Source: Acidisoma sp. L85 | Lineage (GTDB): Bacteria > Pseudomonadota > Alphaproteobacteria > Acetobacterales > Acetobacteraceae | Reading direction: 5' to 3' | DNA length: 64,000 nt | NCBI RefSeq assembly: GCF_009765865.1 | Contig: NZ_LMUQ01000061.1 | Coordinates: forward strand, 498,098-562,097 | In this document: positions 1-10,662 of the stretch, in pieces | How positions within the stretch are numbered: the first letter of the stretch is position 1 | Layout: the number at the start of each line of letters is the position of its first letter | The notes under the pieces: generated by a model | Databases searched by the model: none | What the model was told of the DNA's origin: nothing | Seen by the model: only the letters and a program-made list of their open reading frames with translations | Position numbers and translations under genes: made by a program

Positions 1-224
1 GAGGCCTGAAGATTTCTAAGCGCCTGATCCGCGGGCACACCAGGCTGCTCAAGCACGTCCAGCAGCGCGCGCAAGATTTTGTCATTCGACGCCGGCCCTG
101 GGGGCGACTTCTCTCCGACTGCGATGGGCACCGGGCTTGGCTGCTTGACGTGATTGGCAAATGGCGACCCGCGCTCGTCGGCTGGCTGAAACCTCTGCAG
201 TGCAAGACTCGTATCGACCTTCAT
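1..224 (-). CDS. Hypothetical protein, 3' end beyond the left edge
   Basis: A minus-strand frame starts with ATG at 224 and stays open for 74 codons to the window edge. The translation begins MKVDTSLALQRFQP, has a Pro/Gly-rich middle and ends in a leucine-rich, helix-like stretch (residues about 48-74). No domain is recognised. The upstream bases contain only a weak GGGTGG-like ribosome binding site. In GC-rich DNA an open frame this long can occur by chance, so this is a tentative call; the rest of the gene lies outside the window. Positions 225-411 hold nothing I recognise. Confidence 0.3.
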   Translation of the reverse strand, partial: MKVDTSLALQRFQPADERGSPFANHVKQPSPVPIAVGEKSPPGPASNDKILRALLDVLEQPGVPADQALRNLQA

Positions 225-411
225 GGCACCACCCGTAACAACTTCTGTGAGCCACCTAACGCCGTTCTAATTAACCGATGGTGTCGAAGATCCTTGCCGC
301 GTAAGTCGATCGGAACGGCTCATTGCCATACCGCCTCAAACCTTTACGACCCCGCAATCTAGCTTGACCGAGAGGAATCGCCTTCGCCACCCGCCGACGG
401 ACGCGGACTGC

Positions 412-1281
412 CTAGGAAGCGCCGCTGCTCAAAGCGTGGTCGAGAGCGGACAAGGTTCCCATCATCCAATCCTGATAGGTCTTGCCGCGCGGGCGGGTCT
501 CTCGCACCGTCACCACAGGAATGCCCGCCGTCCTGGCCACGTCCAGCAGATGCTGGGACGCGGCATCTGTGACTTGCGGATTGTAGATCAGCGCGCGCAC
601 CTGATGCTGGCGCAGTTCCGTCTCCAGAGTTGCGGCATCAGCGGCGTTGGGCGGCGTGCCGGCCATAACGGCGGCCTGGAATGAGGCGCCGTGCATCGAC
701 AGGCCAAGCGCATCGGCCATCGGGCCGAAGACCGGCTCGGTCGCCGCGACTGGTGTGCCCGTCCATTTCGAGCGCATCGCACTCACCTTGGCCTGCAGCG
801 GTTTCAGCGAGGCCAAAAACAGGCGCAGCCGGTTGCGGAGGGCTTTGTCGTCGTCCGGATCATGGGTTTTCAGTTCGTCTGCGATCGCCTGGGCCAGCAG
901 CGCGACGGCAGCGGGATCATACCAGAGATGCGGATTGTCGCCGGGTTTGCGATGCAGCAGCGAGGCGACCGTGATGACACGGCGATCGGCATCGCCGGAA
1001 CCAGCCAGCAGCGTGGTCATCCACGGATCATAGCCAAGTCCGTTCTGGATCACGAGATCAGCGGAAGCGACCTGCTTCGCCAGCGCCGGATCGGCGATGA
1101 AGCGATGCGGATTAGCATTGGGGTCGCGCATGATTTGCGTCAGGTCGGCCTGAGGGCCAGCGATCTGCAGCGCGATGTCGCCATAGGCGGCCTCGGCGGC
1201 GATAATGCTGAAGTCGTCCGCATGCGCGACCGGGGCCATCACGCACAACGCAAGCATAAGCCAGGCAAGCAATCGCATCAC
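412..1281 (-). CDS. Zinc/manganese-type ABC transporter substrate-binding protein (ZnuA-like)
   Basis: This is a periplasmic metal-binding protein of the ZnuA/TroA family (cluster 9 / A-I). Residues 1-21 form a signal peptide ending in VAHA. Likely metal ligands are His59 in NPHRF, His118 in NPHLWYDP and His197 or Glu182 in the second lobe, the usual layout of the family. The 289 residues match the family, but it lacks the long His/Asp-rich loop typical of ZnuA. It lies 90 bp downstream of transketolase on the same strand. No metal permease or ATPase gene is present in the window, so it must work with a transporter encoded elsewhere or beyond the left edge. Zinc is inferred only from the family; manganese is possible. 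MMR gives two adjacent start choices. Confidence 0.85.
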   Translation of the reverse strand: MMRLLAWLMLALCVMAPVAHADDFSIIAAEAAYGDIALQIAGPQADLTQIMRDPNANPHRFIADPALAKQVASADLVIQNGLGYDPWMTTLLAGSGDADRRVITVASLLHRKPGDNPHLWYDPAAVALLAQAIADELKTHDPDDDKALRNRLRLFLASLKPLQAKVSAMRSKWTGTPVAATEPVFGPMADALGLSMHGASFQAAVMAGTPPNAADAATLETELRQHQVRALIYNPQVTDAASQHLLDVARTAGIPVVTVRETRPRGKTYQDWMMGTLSALDHALSSGAS

Positions 1282-1371
1282 GTCAGCCCGTGTCTCGACG
1301 CAAGCCGCAGCGGCGCCTCGCCATCCCGGGCCGGGGATGGCGAGGCGACCGCGACGTCAGCGCGCCGGGTC

Positions 1372-3426
1372 TTAGCCGTTGACTTCGGCCAGGGTCTCCC
1401 GCGCGGCGCGCACCACCGCATCGGTCGTGATATCGAACTTCGCATAGACCTCGGCGATCTTGCCGGACTCGCCGAAGCCATGCATGCCGACGAAGCGGCC
1501 CTGGAAGCCGATATAGCGATCCCAGCCCAGCTCCACCGCCGCTTCCACGGCAACGCGGGCATGGGTCTGGCCCATCACCGACTTCTTGTAGGCGGCGTCC
1601 TGCTCCTCGAAGAGCAGGCGGCAGGGCATCGAGACCACGGCAGTCGGGATGCCTTCCTTCTGAAGGATCGCCCGCGCCTCGACAGCGAGGTGCAGCTCGG
1701 AGCCCGTGGACATGATGGTGAGCTTGCGCGGCCCGCCCTCGGCTTCCAGCAGGATATAGGCGCCCCGGGCGGATTTGTTCTCGGTGCCGGGTTCCTTGCG
1801 CAGCAGCGGCATCGGCTGGCGCGACAGGGCTATCAGCGCCGCGCGGCGCGGCTGGTCAAGGATCAGCTCCCAGCATTCCGCCGTCTCGACCGGGTCGCCG
1901 GGACGATAGACCGCGAGATGCGGAATGGCCCGCAGCGCGGCGAGATGTTCGACCGGCTGATGCGTCGGGCCGTCCTCGCCGAGACCAATCGAGTCATGCG
2001 TCATCACGAAGGTCGTGCGGATCTGCATCATCGACGCCAGACGGATGGCCGGGCGGCAATAATCCGAGAAGCACATGAATGTGCCGCCATAGGGGATCAG
2101 GCCGCCATGTAGCGCGATGCCGTTCATCGCCGCCGCCATGCCGTGCTCCCGCACGCCGTAATGGACGTAGGAGCCGTTATACTCGCCGGGCTTGATCTCG
2201 ACCTGGCCGACCGCCTTGGTGTTGTTGGAAGGCGTGAGATCGGCCGAGCCGCCGAGCAGTTCCGGGATGGCCGCGAAGAGGTGGTTGAGCACCGCACCGC
2301 TCGCCGAACGGGTCGCCATATCCTTGCCGCTGTCGATAAATTCCTTGCGGGCGGCGGCGATAGCCTGCTTCCAGTCGGCGGGCAGCTTACCCTCGTTGCG
2401 GCGCTCGAAGTCTTGGCGCAACCCATCGGGCGCTGCCTTGACCCGCTTTGCCCAGGCCTCGCGCGCCGCGGCACCTTTGGAGCCGATTTCGCGCCACTGG
2501 CTGAGCAGCTTCTCGGGGATGACGAAGGGCGGCGAATCCCAGCCGAGGATCTTGCGGGCACCGGCGATCTCCTCCTCGCCCGGCGCGTCGCTATGCGCCT
2601 TCTGGGTGCCGGCTTTGGTAGGGAAGCCGAAGCCGATGATCGTCTTGCAGGCGATCATCGAGGGCTGGTCGGTGACCGAGCGGGCGATGGTGATGGCCTC
2701 GCGGATCGCATCGGTGTCGTGGCCGTCGATCTCCTGGACATGCCAGCCGGAGGCGCGGAAACGCTGGGGCTCGTTGTCGGATTCCGAGAGCGTCGTCGCG
2801 CCATCGATGGTGATCGAGTTGTTGTCCCAGAACGCGATGAGGTGGCCGAGCTTGAGATGGCCGGCGAGCGAAATGGCTTCCTGGCTGATCCCTTCCATCA
2901 GGCAGCCGTCGCCCATGAAGACGTAGGTGAAATGATTCACCAGATCGTCACCGAACTTGGCATTCATGATGCGCTCGGCGAGCGTCATACCGACCGAGGT
3001 GGCGATGCCCTGGCCGAGTGGGCCGGTGGTGGTTTCGATGCCCTCGGCATGGCGGTATTCGGGATGGCCCGCGGTCTTGCTGCCGACCTGGCGGAAGCGC
3101 TCGATCTGGTCGATCGTGATGTCCTTGTACCCAAGGAGGTACATCAGGCTGTAGAGCAGCATCGAGCCGTGGCCGTTCGACAGGATGAAGCGGTCGCGGT
3201 CGATCCAATGTGGGTCGGCGGCGTCGAACTTCATGAAGTCCTTGAACAGGACGGTGGCGATATCGGCCATGCCCATCGGCGCGCCGGGATGGCCGCTTTT
3301 CGCCTTCTGCACGGCATCCATGGAGAGGAAGCGGATACAGTCGGCCAGATCGCGCAGGTTCTGGTCGCGCGGCTTGGGGACGGTCTTGATCGCGGGCGTC
3401 GAAGTCGTCGAGGTCGGGTCAGCCAT
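1372..3426 (-). CDS. tkt: Transketolase
   Basis: Thiamine-diphosphate enzyme of the pentose phosphate pathway that moves two-carbon units between ketose and aldose phosphates in the cytoplasm. At 684 residues it is full length. The cofactor motif GDGCLMEG sits at about residues 172-179 with the paired NN near residue 201. The N-terminal SGHPGAPMG (44-52) and the central GEDGPTHQP motifs are classic transketolase signatures, and the C-terminal domain follows. It is transcribed alone or with the metal-binding protein 90 bp downstream. Positions 3427-3660 upstream hold its probable promoter region, but I see no clear -35/-10 boxes. Together with phosphoketolase at 15.8 kb it would supply and consume xylulose 5-phosphate. 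Confidence 0.97.
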   Translation of the reverse strand: MADPTSTTSTPAIKTVPKPRDQNLRDLADCIRFLSMDAVQKAKSGHPGAPMGMADIATVLFKDFMKFDAADPHWIDRDRFILSNGHGSMLLYSLMYLLGYKDITIDQIERFRQVGSKTAGHPEYRHAEGIETTTGPLGQGIATSVGMTLAERIMNAKFGDDLVNHFTYVFMGDGCLMEGISQEAISLAGHLKLGHLIAFWDNNSITIDGATTLSESDNEPQRFRASGWHVQEIDGHDTDAIREAITIARSVTDQPSMIACKTIIGFGFPTKAGTQKAHSDAPGEEEIAGARKILGWDSPPFVIPEKLLSQWREIGSKGAAAREAWAKRVKAAPDGLRQDFERRNEGKLPADWKQAIAAARKEFIDSGKDMATRSASGAVLNHLFAAIPELLGGSADLTPSNNTKAVGQVEIKPGEYNGSYVHYGVREHGMAAAMNGIALHGGLIPYGGTFMCFSDYCRPAIRLASMMQIRTTFVMTHDSIGLGEDGPTHQPVEHLAALRAIPHLAVYRPGDPVETAECWELILDQPRRAALIALSRQPMPLLRKEPGTENKSARGAYILLEAEGGPRKLTIMSTGSELHLAVEARAILQKEGIPTAVVSMPCRLLFEEQDAAYKKSVMGQTHARVAVEAAVELGWDRYIGFQGRFVGMHGFGESGKIAEVYAKFDITTDAVVRAARETLAEVNG

Positions 3427-3660
3427 AGGGCCGCTTCCTTCTGCGCGAGGTCATTCTGCTAACAGCTATGCCACGACTCCTGCTCCACCGAAACCGGGGG
3501 TAGCGCGCGATAGCGTGCGAACGGTATCGCGATCACCGTCGCATGGGGTGACGCAGCGGGCGCAGCGGGTCATGACAATGCAAATAAATCCGCAACGCTG
3601 TGTTTAGAGTTTGGTCATATCGGATGAGCAAGTGTCTCGGGTATCGAGGCATATGCTTCG

Positions 3661-3960
3661 ATGCTGAATAATAAGTCTAAATTGGAGTATTTGTGGATGT
3701 CCGGTGGTATTTCCCGTCCGAACTTCGATCCGCCGTCGGGCGTGATTGAATACGATGTGCCAAATGGGACGCAGCGGTTCGAAATTCCTGGAAGCGGCCG
3801 GTTGCCCTTACCAAATGTGAATTTGGGCGCATTCTTTACGGCCGTGCGAGCGGCTGCACCAACCGTCTCGCCCAGGATCGGCACTTACCTCACCACCCCG
3901 CCAGGCGCACCGCATGCCGATATACACGCGGTGCTCAGACAAATGGCGGCCACGCCGTAA
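3661..3960 (+). CDS. Small hypothetical protein (doubtful)
   Basis: This 99-residue frame starts at ATG 3661 and ends 16 bp before a strong hairpin (3977-4020), which would suit a transcription end. Its base composition is lower in GC than the neighbours. The product is polar at the N-terminus and Pro/Gly-rich in the middle; it has no signal peptide, membrane segment or domain I recognise. The start lacks a well-spaced ribosome binding site: a GAGG lies about 12 bases upstream. A competing minus-strand frame (3615-3884) overlaps it. The call rests on length and terminator position only. Confidence 0.35.
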   Translation: MLNNKSKLEYLWMSGGISRPNFDPPSGVIEYDVPNGTQRFEIPGSGRLPLPNVNLGAFFTAVRAAAPTVSPRIGTYLTTPPGAPHADIHAVLRQMAATP

Positions 3961-3976
3961 CGGCCAAGACTTCGAC

Positions 3977-4020
3977 GCGGCTAAGCGGCGCCCGGCAGGA
4001 GCCGGGCGCCGCTTAGCCGC
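3977..4020. terminator. Perfect 20-bp hairpin between convergent genes
   Basis: The left arm 3977-3996 is exactly the reverse complement of the right arm 4001-4020, with an AGGA loop. The stem is GC-rich. It lies between a plus-strand ORF ending at 3960 and rlpA ending at 4042 on the minus strand, so it could stop transcription from both sides. No long T run follows, so a pure intrinsic terminator is not proven. Confidence 0.6.
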
Positions 4021-4041
4021 ACGGCGGGGCTCGAAGCGCGA

Positions 4042-4608
4042 TCAGCTCGCGGGCATCAGCATCACCATCGCCGTTCCGGCGCGGATGATGCCGAGGCGGG
4101 AGGCGGCGCCTTCCGACAGGTCGATGATGCGGTGACGGTTGAAGAGACGGTCGGTGATGGTCACGACGATCGACCGGTCGGTTCCCGCGACCTCGACCCG
4201 GACGCGGGTTCCGAAGGGCAGGAAGGGGTGGGCGGCGGTCATCTTGCGATCGTCGAAGATATCCCCGCTGGCTGTGCGGCGACCTTGATGCCAGGAGCCA
4301 TAGTAAGAAGCGACGCCGGTCTGGATCGGACGCACATAGGATGAGTCGGCGACGCGGTCCGAGTCGTCCGACTGGTCCGGCGCCGAAGTCTCGAAACTGG
4401 CAAGCTGAACGGGGGCCGAGATTCCGGCCTCGATCGGGTTCCAACCATCCGAGTCAGTCATCCGCGCCAGGTAGCTGCTGGAGTGGTGATGGTTGTTAGC
4501 CTGGCGCGCCCAGTGGTGGTGGCTGCCTCTTATCCCCGCAGCGTCAGCGCTGTGACCGAGCACGAGCGCGAGAAGCGGGATGATGGGGAGGACGAGCCAG
4601 GGCCGCAT
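4042..4608 (-). CDS. rlpA: RlpA-family septal ring protein (double-psi beta-barrel)
   Basis: RlpA-type proteins bind denuded septal peptidoglycan and some are lytic transglycosylases. The C-terminal half (about residues 95-188) is the double-psi beta-barrel: ASYYG, RRTASGDIFD, MTAAHPFLPFGTRVRV, and ITDR followed by IDLSEGAASRLG. Residues 1-23 form a hydrophobic signal peptide; no lipobox Cys is visible, so it looks soluble rather than a lipoprotein. I chose ATG 4608 because AGGAG lies 9 bases upstream and the signal peptide follows directly; a longer frame to 4698 would bury that peptide. No SPOR domain is present, unlike E. coli RlpA. 188 residues. Confidence 0.85.
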   Translation of the reverse strand: MRPWLVLPIIPLLALVLGHSADAAGIRGSHHHWARQANNHHHSSSYLARMTDSDGWNPIEAGISAPVQLASFETSAPDQSDDSDRVADSSYVRPIQTGVASYYGSWHQGRRTASGDIFDDRKMTAAHPFLPFGTRVRVEVAGTDRSIVVTITDRLFNRHRIIDLSEGAASRLGIIRAGTAMVMLMPAS

Positions 4609-5165
4609 GCCGGGATACTCCTTTTGCCGGGCGAAACAGGGGTTTCGCCACGTCTGCCCGATGGAGCGCCGAAACTTCCCCGGCACAGGCAGATACAATC
4701 GTTACGCAACTTGACACGATGGGGGCGGGCCCCCGTCTACCATCCTGAAGACAATAGGGTTCGGAAAGTGAACAGAATGTGTGTTTCGCTCACCACATTT
4801 TTGGTAAACCGCATCCGGCAGATAGATGCAAGCATTAGTTGCTGTGCGCGTGGTCTCTTTGTTGCCGGGATTCGGTCTTCTTAACGCATCCTGATCTTAT
4901 TGGAATTAAGTCGTGACTGGTCACAATTTTGCCTTGATTGGGCAATTGCGGCGAAGTGTCGCCAAGCTATTCATTGGAACTCAATGCGTTGCCACGCTCA
5001 ACCATCAATCACGGGCACGCGTGACTGTCTAAATTACCGCCTAAATCGTTCTGGCGCGCACACGATACGTGGTTTCGGCTTCCCATCATCGCCACTAACC
5101 TCCCTTGACTTAGCGACACCGGGCCTTCCCTTGATCGGCATGCTTCCTCCCTGTTCCGCCTTCTC
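4609..5165. other. Intergenic region without recognised gene
   Basis: This stretch of about 557 bp lies between divergent rlpA and the AEC permease. It is AT-richer than its surroundings and presumably carries both promoters. A short palindrome (GTGAC-TG-GTCAC, near 4911-4922) is the only structure noted. Several short open frames exist here but none has a start site or protein character worth calling. Confidence 0.5.
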
Positions 5166-6101
5166 ATGACCGCCATCCTCGACGCCGTCCTGCCCATCTT
5201 CACGTTGATCCTGGCTGGGTATCTCTGTGGCAAGGGCGGCCTCCTCGGAGTCGGGGCGACAGCCATCCTCAATCGTTTCGTGGTCTGGCTGGCATTGCCG
5301 GCGACGCTCTTTATGTCGCTCGCCACCTCGCGCTGGGCGCAGATCGCCAATGGGCATTTCATCCTCGCCTTCGGCGGCGGCATGCTTTGCATCTTCCTGA
5401 TCTCGCTCTGGCGCGACCTGCATCGCGGCATGCCGCTCGCGGATGCGGCACTGGTGGCGCTCTCGGCCGGCTATCCGAATACCGGCTTCATGGGGATACC
5501 CCTGAGCCTGCTCGTCCTAGGACCGCGCGCCGTACCGCCCGCCATCGTCGCGGCCGTGCTGACGGTTTGCGCGCTGTTCGCGCTCGCCATTGTCCTTGTC
5601 GAGGCCGGGCTGCAGCGCCGCCGTAGCCTGCTGGCGACGATCGGCGGCGTCTCCCTCACCCTGATCCGCAACCCAATCGTGGCGTCGGCGATCCTCGGCC
5701 TTGCCTACCAGCGCACCGGATGGTCCCTTTCGCCCGGAGTCCACACTTTTCTCGCGATGCTGGGCGATGCCTCGGCTCCCTGCGCCCTCGTGACGATCGG
5801 GCTCTTCCTCAGTGAGAGCAAAGGTGGCGGCGGCGTGCCCCTGCTCGCGCGCACGCTCATGCTAAAGCTGGTGGCGCAGCCGGCGCTGACGGCGGTGCTC
5901 GCCTTCTGGGTCTTCCCGATGCCAGCGCCCTTGCCCGAAGCGGCGGTGCTGCTGGCCGCGCTGCCGACCGGCACCGGTCCCTTCATTTTGGCCGAGCTAT
6001 ATGAGCGCGAGGCCGCCGTCGCCTCGCGCGTCATCCTGCTCTCCACGCTGCTCGCCGTCGTCACCGTCACCTGGCTCGGTCTGCGGCTGAGCGCTCATTG
6101 A
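5166..6101 (+). CDS. AEC-family (auxin efflux carrier type) permease
   Basis: An integral membrane protein of the AEC/BART superfamily, 311 residues with about ten hydrophobic segments. The first is [23 protein letters not shown], typical of the family. Each half begins with a similar pattern, and [10 protein letters not shown] (about residues 106-115) is the conserved family motif around the first broken helix. Bacterial members export or take up carboxylates such as malate or malonate; the substrate here cannot be told. The start is ATG 5166 with no clear ribosome binding site. Its stop overlaps an upstream TTG that would extend proA, so read-on transcription into proA is likely. Confidence 0.85.
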   Translation: MTAILDAVLPIFTLILAGYLCGKGGLLGVGATAILNRFVVWLALPATLFMSLATSRWAQIANGHFILAFGGGMLCIFLISLWRDLHRGMPLADAALVALSAGYPNTGFMGIPLSLLVLGPRAVPPAIVAAVLTVCALFALAIVLVEAGLQRRRSLLATIGGVSLTLIRNPIVASAILGLAYQRTGWSLSPGVHTFLAMLGDASAPCALVTIGLFLSESKGGGGVPLLARTLMLKLVAQPALTAVLAFWVFPMPAPLPEAAVLLAALPTGTGPFILAELYEREAAVASRVILLSTLLAVVTVTWLGLRLSAH

Positions 6102-6154
6102 GGGGCGGACCTGAGCGGAGAGTGGTTGCCTTGGACGAAGCGCGCGGGCAGAGA

Positions 6155-7456
6155 ATGACAACAACAAAGGGAAACGGTTCCCCGGATCGCGCCATGAATA
6201 TCGATGTCCATCCTGCGGCGGCCGTGCTGCGCACCGCAGCCCTCGCCGCGCGTGAGGCGACCGCCGTGCTCGCCCGGTCGAGCGGCGCGCAACGCAACCT
6301 CGCTCTAACCGCCGCCGCGACCGCTTTGCGTGAGCGGGCCGGCCCCATCCTTGCCGCGAATGCTCGGGATGTCGCGCGCTTCACCGGCTCCGACGCGATG
6401 CGGGATCGCCTTGCCCTCACTCCGGAGCGGGTCGAGGCGATGGCGCGTGGCATGGAGGAGGTGGCCGCGCTGCCGGATCCGCTCGGCCGCGTGCTCGGCG
6501 ACTGGACCCAGCCGAACGGGCTGAACTTCCGCCGGGTGGCGACACCGATCGGCGTCATCGGCATGATTTACGAGAGTCGCCCCAATGTCGGCGCCGACGC
6601 TGCCGCGATCTGCCTGAAGTCGGGCAATGCCGTCATCCTGCGCGGCGGCTCGGATAGCTTCGAGAGCGCTGGCGCGATCCACGCGGCAGTGGCCGAGGGG
6701 TTGCGCGCCGCCGGGCTGCCCGAGGCCAGCGTGCAGACGGCGCCAGGCACCGACCGCAGCTTCGTCGCCGCCATGCTCGGAGCCTCCGGCCTCATAGACC
6801 TCATCATTCCGCGCGGCGGCAAAAGCCTGGTGACGCGTGTGCAGGCCGAGGCGCGAGTGCCGGTGCTGGCCCATGCCGAGGGGCTGAACCACACCTATAT
6901 CCATGCCGCCGCCGATTTCGCCATGGCGCGGACGATCCTCGCCAATGCCAAGATGCGCCGCGTCACCGTCTGCGGCGCCACCGAGACGCTGCTGATCGAC
7001 GCCGCCATTGCGTCGCACCTTCTGCCGCTGCTGGTGGACGACCTACGCGCCTTCGGCTGCGACTTCCGGGCCGATGCCGCCGCCCGCGCCATTGTCGGCG
7101 ACTTGCCGGCGGCCACCGAGGCCGATTTCCACACCGAATGGCTCGAGGCGATACTCGCCATCCGCGTCGTGCAGGGCGTGGACGAGGCGATCGAGCATAT
7201 CCGGACCCATGGCAGCGCGCATACCGATGCCATCGTGACGGAAGACGCGGCGACGGCCGAGCGGTTTCTGAACTCCGTGGACAGCGCGGTCACGCTATGG
7301 AATGCCTCCACCCAGTTCTGCGACGGCGGCGAGTTCGGCTTCGGGGCGGAGATCGGCATCGCGACCGGCCGCATCCATGCGCGCGGCCCCGTCGGCGTCG
7401 AGCAGCTCACTACCTTCCGCTATCAGGTCAGAGGCACCGGCCAGGTGCGGCCCTGA
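6155..7456 (+). CDS. proA: Glutamate-5-semialdehyde dehydrogenase (gamma-glutamyl phosphate reductase)
   Basis: ProA reduces gamma-glutamyl phosphate to glutamate semialdehyde with NADPH, the second step of proline synthesis. Diagnostic stretches are [28 protein letters not shown], the catalytic-Cys region [13 protein letters not shown], and the C-terminal [19 protein letters not shown]. With the ATG at 6155 the protein has 433 residues. An ATG at 6194 would give 420, nearer the usual size, and a TTG at 6098 seems too early. Neither ATG has a strong ribosome binding site. It heads the run proA-nadD-rsfS-rlmH-gpmI. proB is not in the window. Confidence 0.95.
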   Translation: MTTTKGNGSPDRAMNIDVHPAAAVLRTAALAAREATAVLARSSGAQRNLALTAAATALRERAGPILAANARDVARFTGSDAMRDRLALTPERVEAMARGMEEVAALPDPLGRVLGDWTQPNGLNFRRVATPIGVIGMIYESRPNVGADAAAICLKSGNAVILRGGSDSFESAGAIHAAVAEGLRAAGLPEASVQTAPGTDRSFVAAMLGASGLIDLIIPRGGKSLVTRVQAEARVPVLAHAEGLNHTYIHAAADFAMARTILANAKMRRVTVCGATETLLIDAAIASHLLPLLVDDLRAFGCDFRADAAARAIVGDLPAATEADFHTEWLEAILAIRVVQGVDEAIEHIRTHGSAHTDAIVTEDAATAERFLNSVDSAVTLWNASTQFCDGGEFGFGAEIGIATGRIHARGPVGVEQLTTFRYQVRGTGQVRP

Positions 7457-7497
7457 CCCAATCCGATCCCCTGCCGCGTCGCGGGGACCGGCGGCGC

Positions 7498-8073
7498 ATG
7501 CGGATCGGCTTGCTCGGCGGCTCTTTCAATCCCGCACATGCGGGGCATCGCCACGTCGCGCAAACGGCGCTGCGGCGGTTTGGGCTGGACCAGGTCTGGC
7601 TGATGGTCTCGCCCGGCAATCCGCTCAAACCCGCCGCTGGGATGGCGCCCTTCGCCGAGCGCCTGGAGTCGGCAACAGAGATTGCCGATGGCCGCCGCAT
7701 TCTGGCGACCGGCATCGAGGCGACAATCGGCACTCGGTTCACGCATGACACGCTGGCCCGGCTGCGGCGGCTGTTTCCTTGCGCGCATTTCGTCTGGCTG
7801 ATGGGCGCCGATAATCTCGGCGGCTTCGCCCGGTGGCAGCGCTGGTCCGAGATCGCGGGGAGTGTCGCGATCGGGGTTTTGCCGCGACCCGCTCATAATT
7901 CACGCGCCCTTGCCAGCAGCGCCGCGCATCGTCTGCGGTCGGCTCGGCTGCCAGCGCGACAGGCGCCGATGCTGGGGCTGACACCGGCCCCCGCCTGGAT
8001 TTTCTTGCCTGCGGCGCAGAATCCGCTATCGGCTTCTGCGCTGCGCGCCGCCAAGAACGGAGACACGTCATAG
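7498..8073 (+). CDS. nadD: Nicotinate-nucleotide adenylyltransferase
   Basis: NadD transfers AMP from ATP to nicotinate mononucleotide, making deamido-NAD in the NAD synthesis route. The nucleotidyltransferase motif GGSFNPAHAGHRH is at residues 6-18, and the family pattern WLMGADNLGGFARWQRW lies near the middle. I chose ATG 7498 because it places GLLGGSF close to the N-terminus as in other NadD proteins; the frame stays open further upstream only as overlap with proA. 191 residues, normal for the family. It follows proA by 41 bp and precedes rsfS. Confidence 0.95.
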   Translation: MRIGLLGGSFNPAHAGHRHVAQTALRRFGLDQVWLMVSPGNPLKPAAGMAPFAERLESATEIADGRRILATGIEATIGTRFTHDTLARLRRLFPCAHFVWLMGADNLGGFARWQRWSEIAGSVAIGVLPRPAHNSRALASSAAHRLRSARLPARQAPMLGLTPAPAWIFLPAAQNPLSASALRAAKNGDTS

Positions 8074-8153
8074 CCCGCAAGCCGCCAGCCGAACCCGCCG
8101 CGCCCCGCCGACGCGCGCCCGCCACACGCACTACCTCCGTCGCGCCGTCGCCG

Positions 8154-8585
8154 GTGCCGACGACGCCAGCGGTGCCCCGAACGCTGCGCAAAAAGGCGGT
8201 GATCGCGGGACCGCGCGCGAAGAGCCGTCAGGCCGTCGCGAAGACGCCCGACCTCGACCGGCTGCAATCCGTCATCGTCACTAGCCTCGAGGACGACAAG
8301 GCGGAGGACATCCTCACTCTCGACCTCGCGGGCAAGGCGAGTTTCGCGGATCGCATGATCATCGCGACGGGCCTCGCCGATCGCCAGATCTCGGCGATGG
8401 CGACGCATCTCCAGGTCAAGCTCCGCGAGGGCGGCTTCGGCCGCGTGCGGATCGAGGGCGAAGGCGGGTCGGACTGGGTGCTGATCGATGCCGGCGACAT
8501 CGTGGTCCACCTGTTCAAGCCGGATTCGCGTGGGCTTTACGCGCTGGAGAAGATGTGGGGCCCGGATCTGGACGAGGTGGGCTGA
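8154..8585 (+). CDS. rsfS: Ribosome silencing factor RsfS
   Basis: RsfS binds ribosomal protein L14 and blocks subunit joining when nutrients are scarce. The conserved domain starts at LDRLQSVIVTSLEDDKAEDILTL and contains ADRMIIATG and the C-terminal GDIVVHLFKPDSRGLYALEKMW. The nadD-rsfS-rlmH order is common. The start is uncertain. GTG 8154 has no ribosome binding site. The same frame extends upstream to an ATA at 8070, right at the nadD stop, where a GGAG is well spaced; that would add 28 residues rich in Pro, Ala and Arg. GTG 8154 is given as the conservative choice. Confidence 0.93.
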   Translation: MPTTPAVPRTLRKKAVIAGPRAKSRQAVAKTPDLDRLQSVIVTSLEDDKAEDILTLDLAGKASFADRMIIATGLADRQISAMATHLQVKLREGGFGRVRIEGEGGSDWVLIDAGDIVVHLFKPDSRGLYALEKMWGPDLDEVG

Positions 8586-8618
8586 GGTTCAGGCGCGGCT
8601 CCCTCATCGGGTAAGCCG

Positions 8619-9074
8619 GTGCGTGTGATCGCTGTCGGGCGGCTGCGAAAGGCGCCGGAGGCGGAACTTTTCGCGCGCTACGCCGAGCGGATGCGTCCCG
8701 CGCTCGACCTGACGGAACTTGCCGAGGGCCGCGGGGCTCCGATCGAAATTCGCCGCCGCGAAGCCACCGCGATGCTTGCCGCTTTGCCCGCGAATGCCTT
8801 CGCCGTCGCGCTCGACCAGGATGGCGTGGCGCCTGACAGCGCCGCTCTCGCCAAGCTTCTCGACCAATGGCGTGGCCTGGCACGGCCGATCTGCTTCCTG
8901 ATCGGCGGCACCGAGGGGCTGGATCCGTCTGTTCTGGATCGAGCGGAGGCGAGGCTTTCGCTTGGCCGACTGACCTGGCCGCATTACCTCGCGCGGGCGA
9001 TGCTCGCCGAGCAGCTTTACCGCGCGCAGAGCATCCTGAGCGGCCACCCCTACCATCGCGAGGCGCGGCCGTGA
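8619..9074 (+). CDS. rlmH: 23S rRNA pseudouridine(1915) N3-methyltransferase
   Basis: RlmH is a small SPOUT-class methyltransferase that methylates pseudouridine 1915 in helix 69 of 23S rRNA, using S-adenosylmethionine. The knotted cofactor site is visible as CFLIGGTEGLDPSVLDRAEARLSLGRLTWPHYLARAMLAEQLYRA, and the C-terminus SGHPYHR is the standard ending of the family. 151 residues, normal size. It starts with GTG at 8619, which gives the family's usual N-terminus MRVIAVGRLR. It lies 33 bp after rsfS and 37 bp before gpmI. Confidence 0.95.
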   Translation: MRVIAVGRLRKAPEAELFARYAERMRPALDLTELAEGRGAPIEIRRREATAMLAALPANAFAVALDQDGVAPDSAALAKLLDQWRGLARPICFLIGGTEGLDPSVLDRAEARLSLGRLTWPHYLARAMLAEQLYRAQSILSGHPYHREARP

Positions 9075-9111
9075 TAGCAGCGAGGCGCGCAGGGAACGGG
9101 AGTCGCGACAG

Positions 9112-10639
<1,528 letters not shown>

Positions 10640-10662
<23 letters not shown>

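Noticed and set aside
691..2112. 473-codon plus-strand open frame
   Set aside because: It runs antisense to the metal-binding protein and transketolase genes, both with complete family motifs; it is a GC-rich shadow frame.
3615..3884. 89-codon minus-strand frame
   Set aside because: It overlaps the slightly better-placed plus-strand ORF and has no ribosome binding site; neither is secure, but this one has less support.
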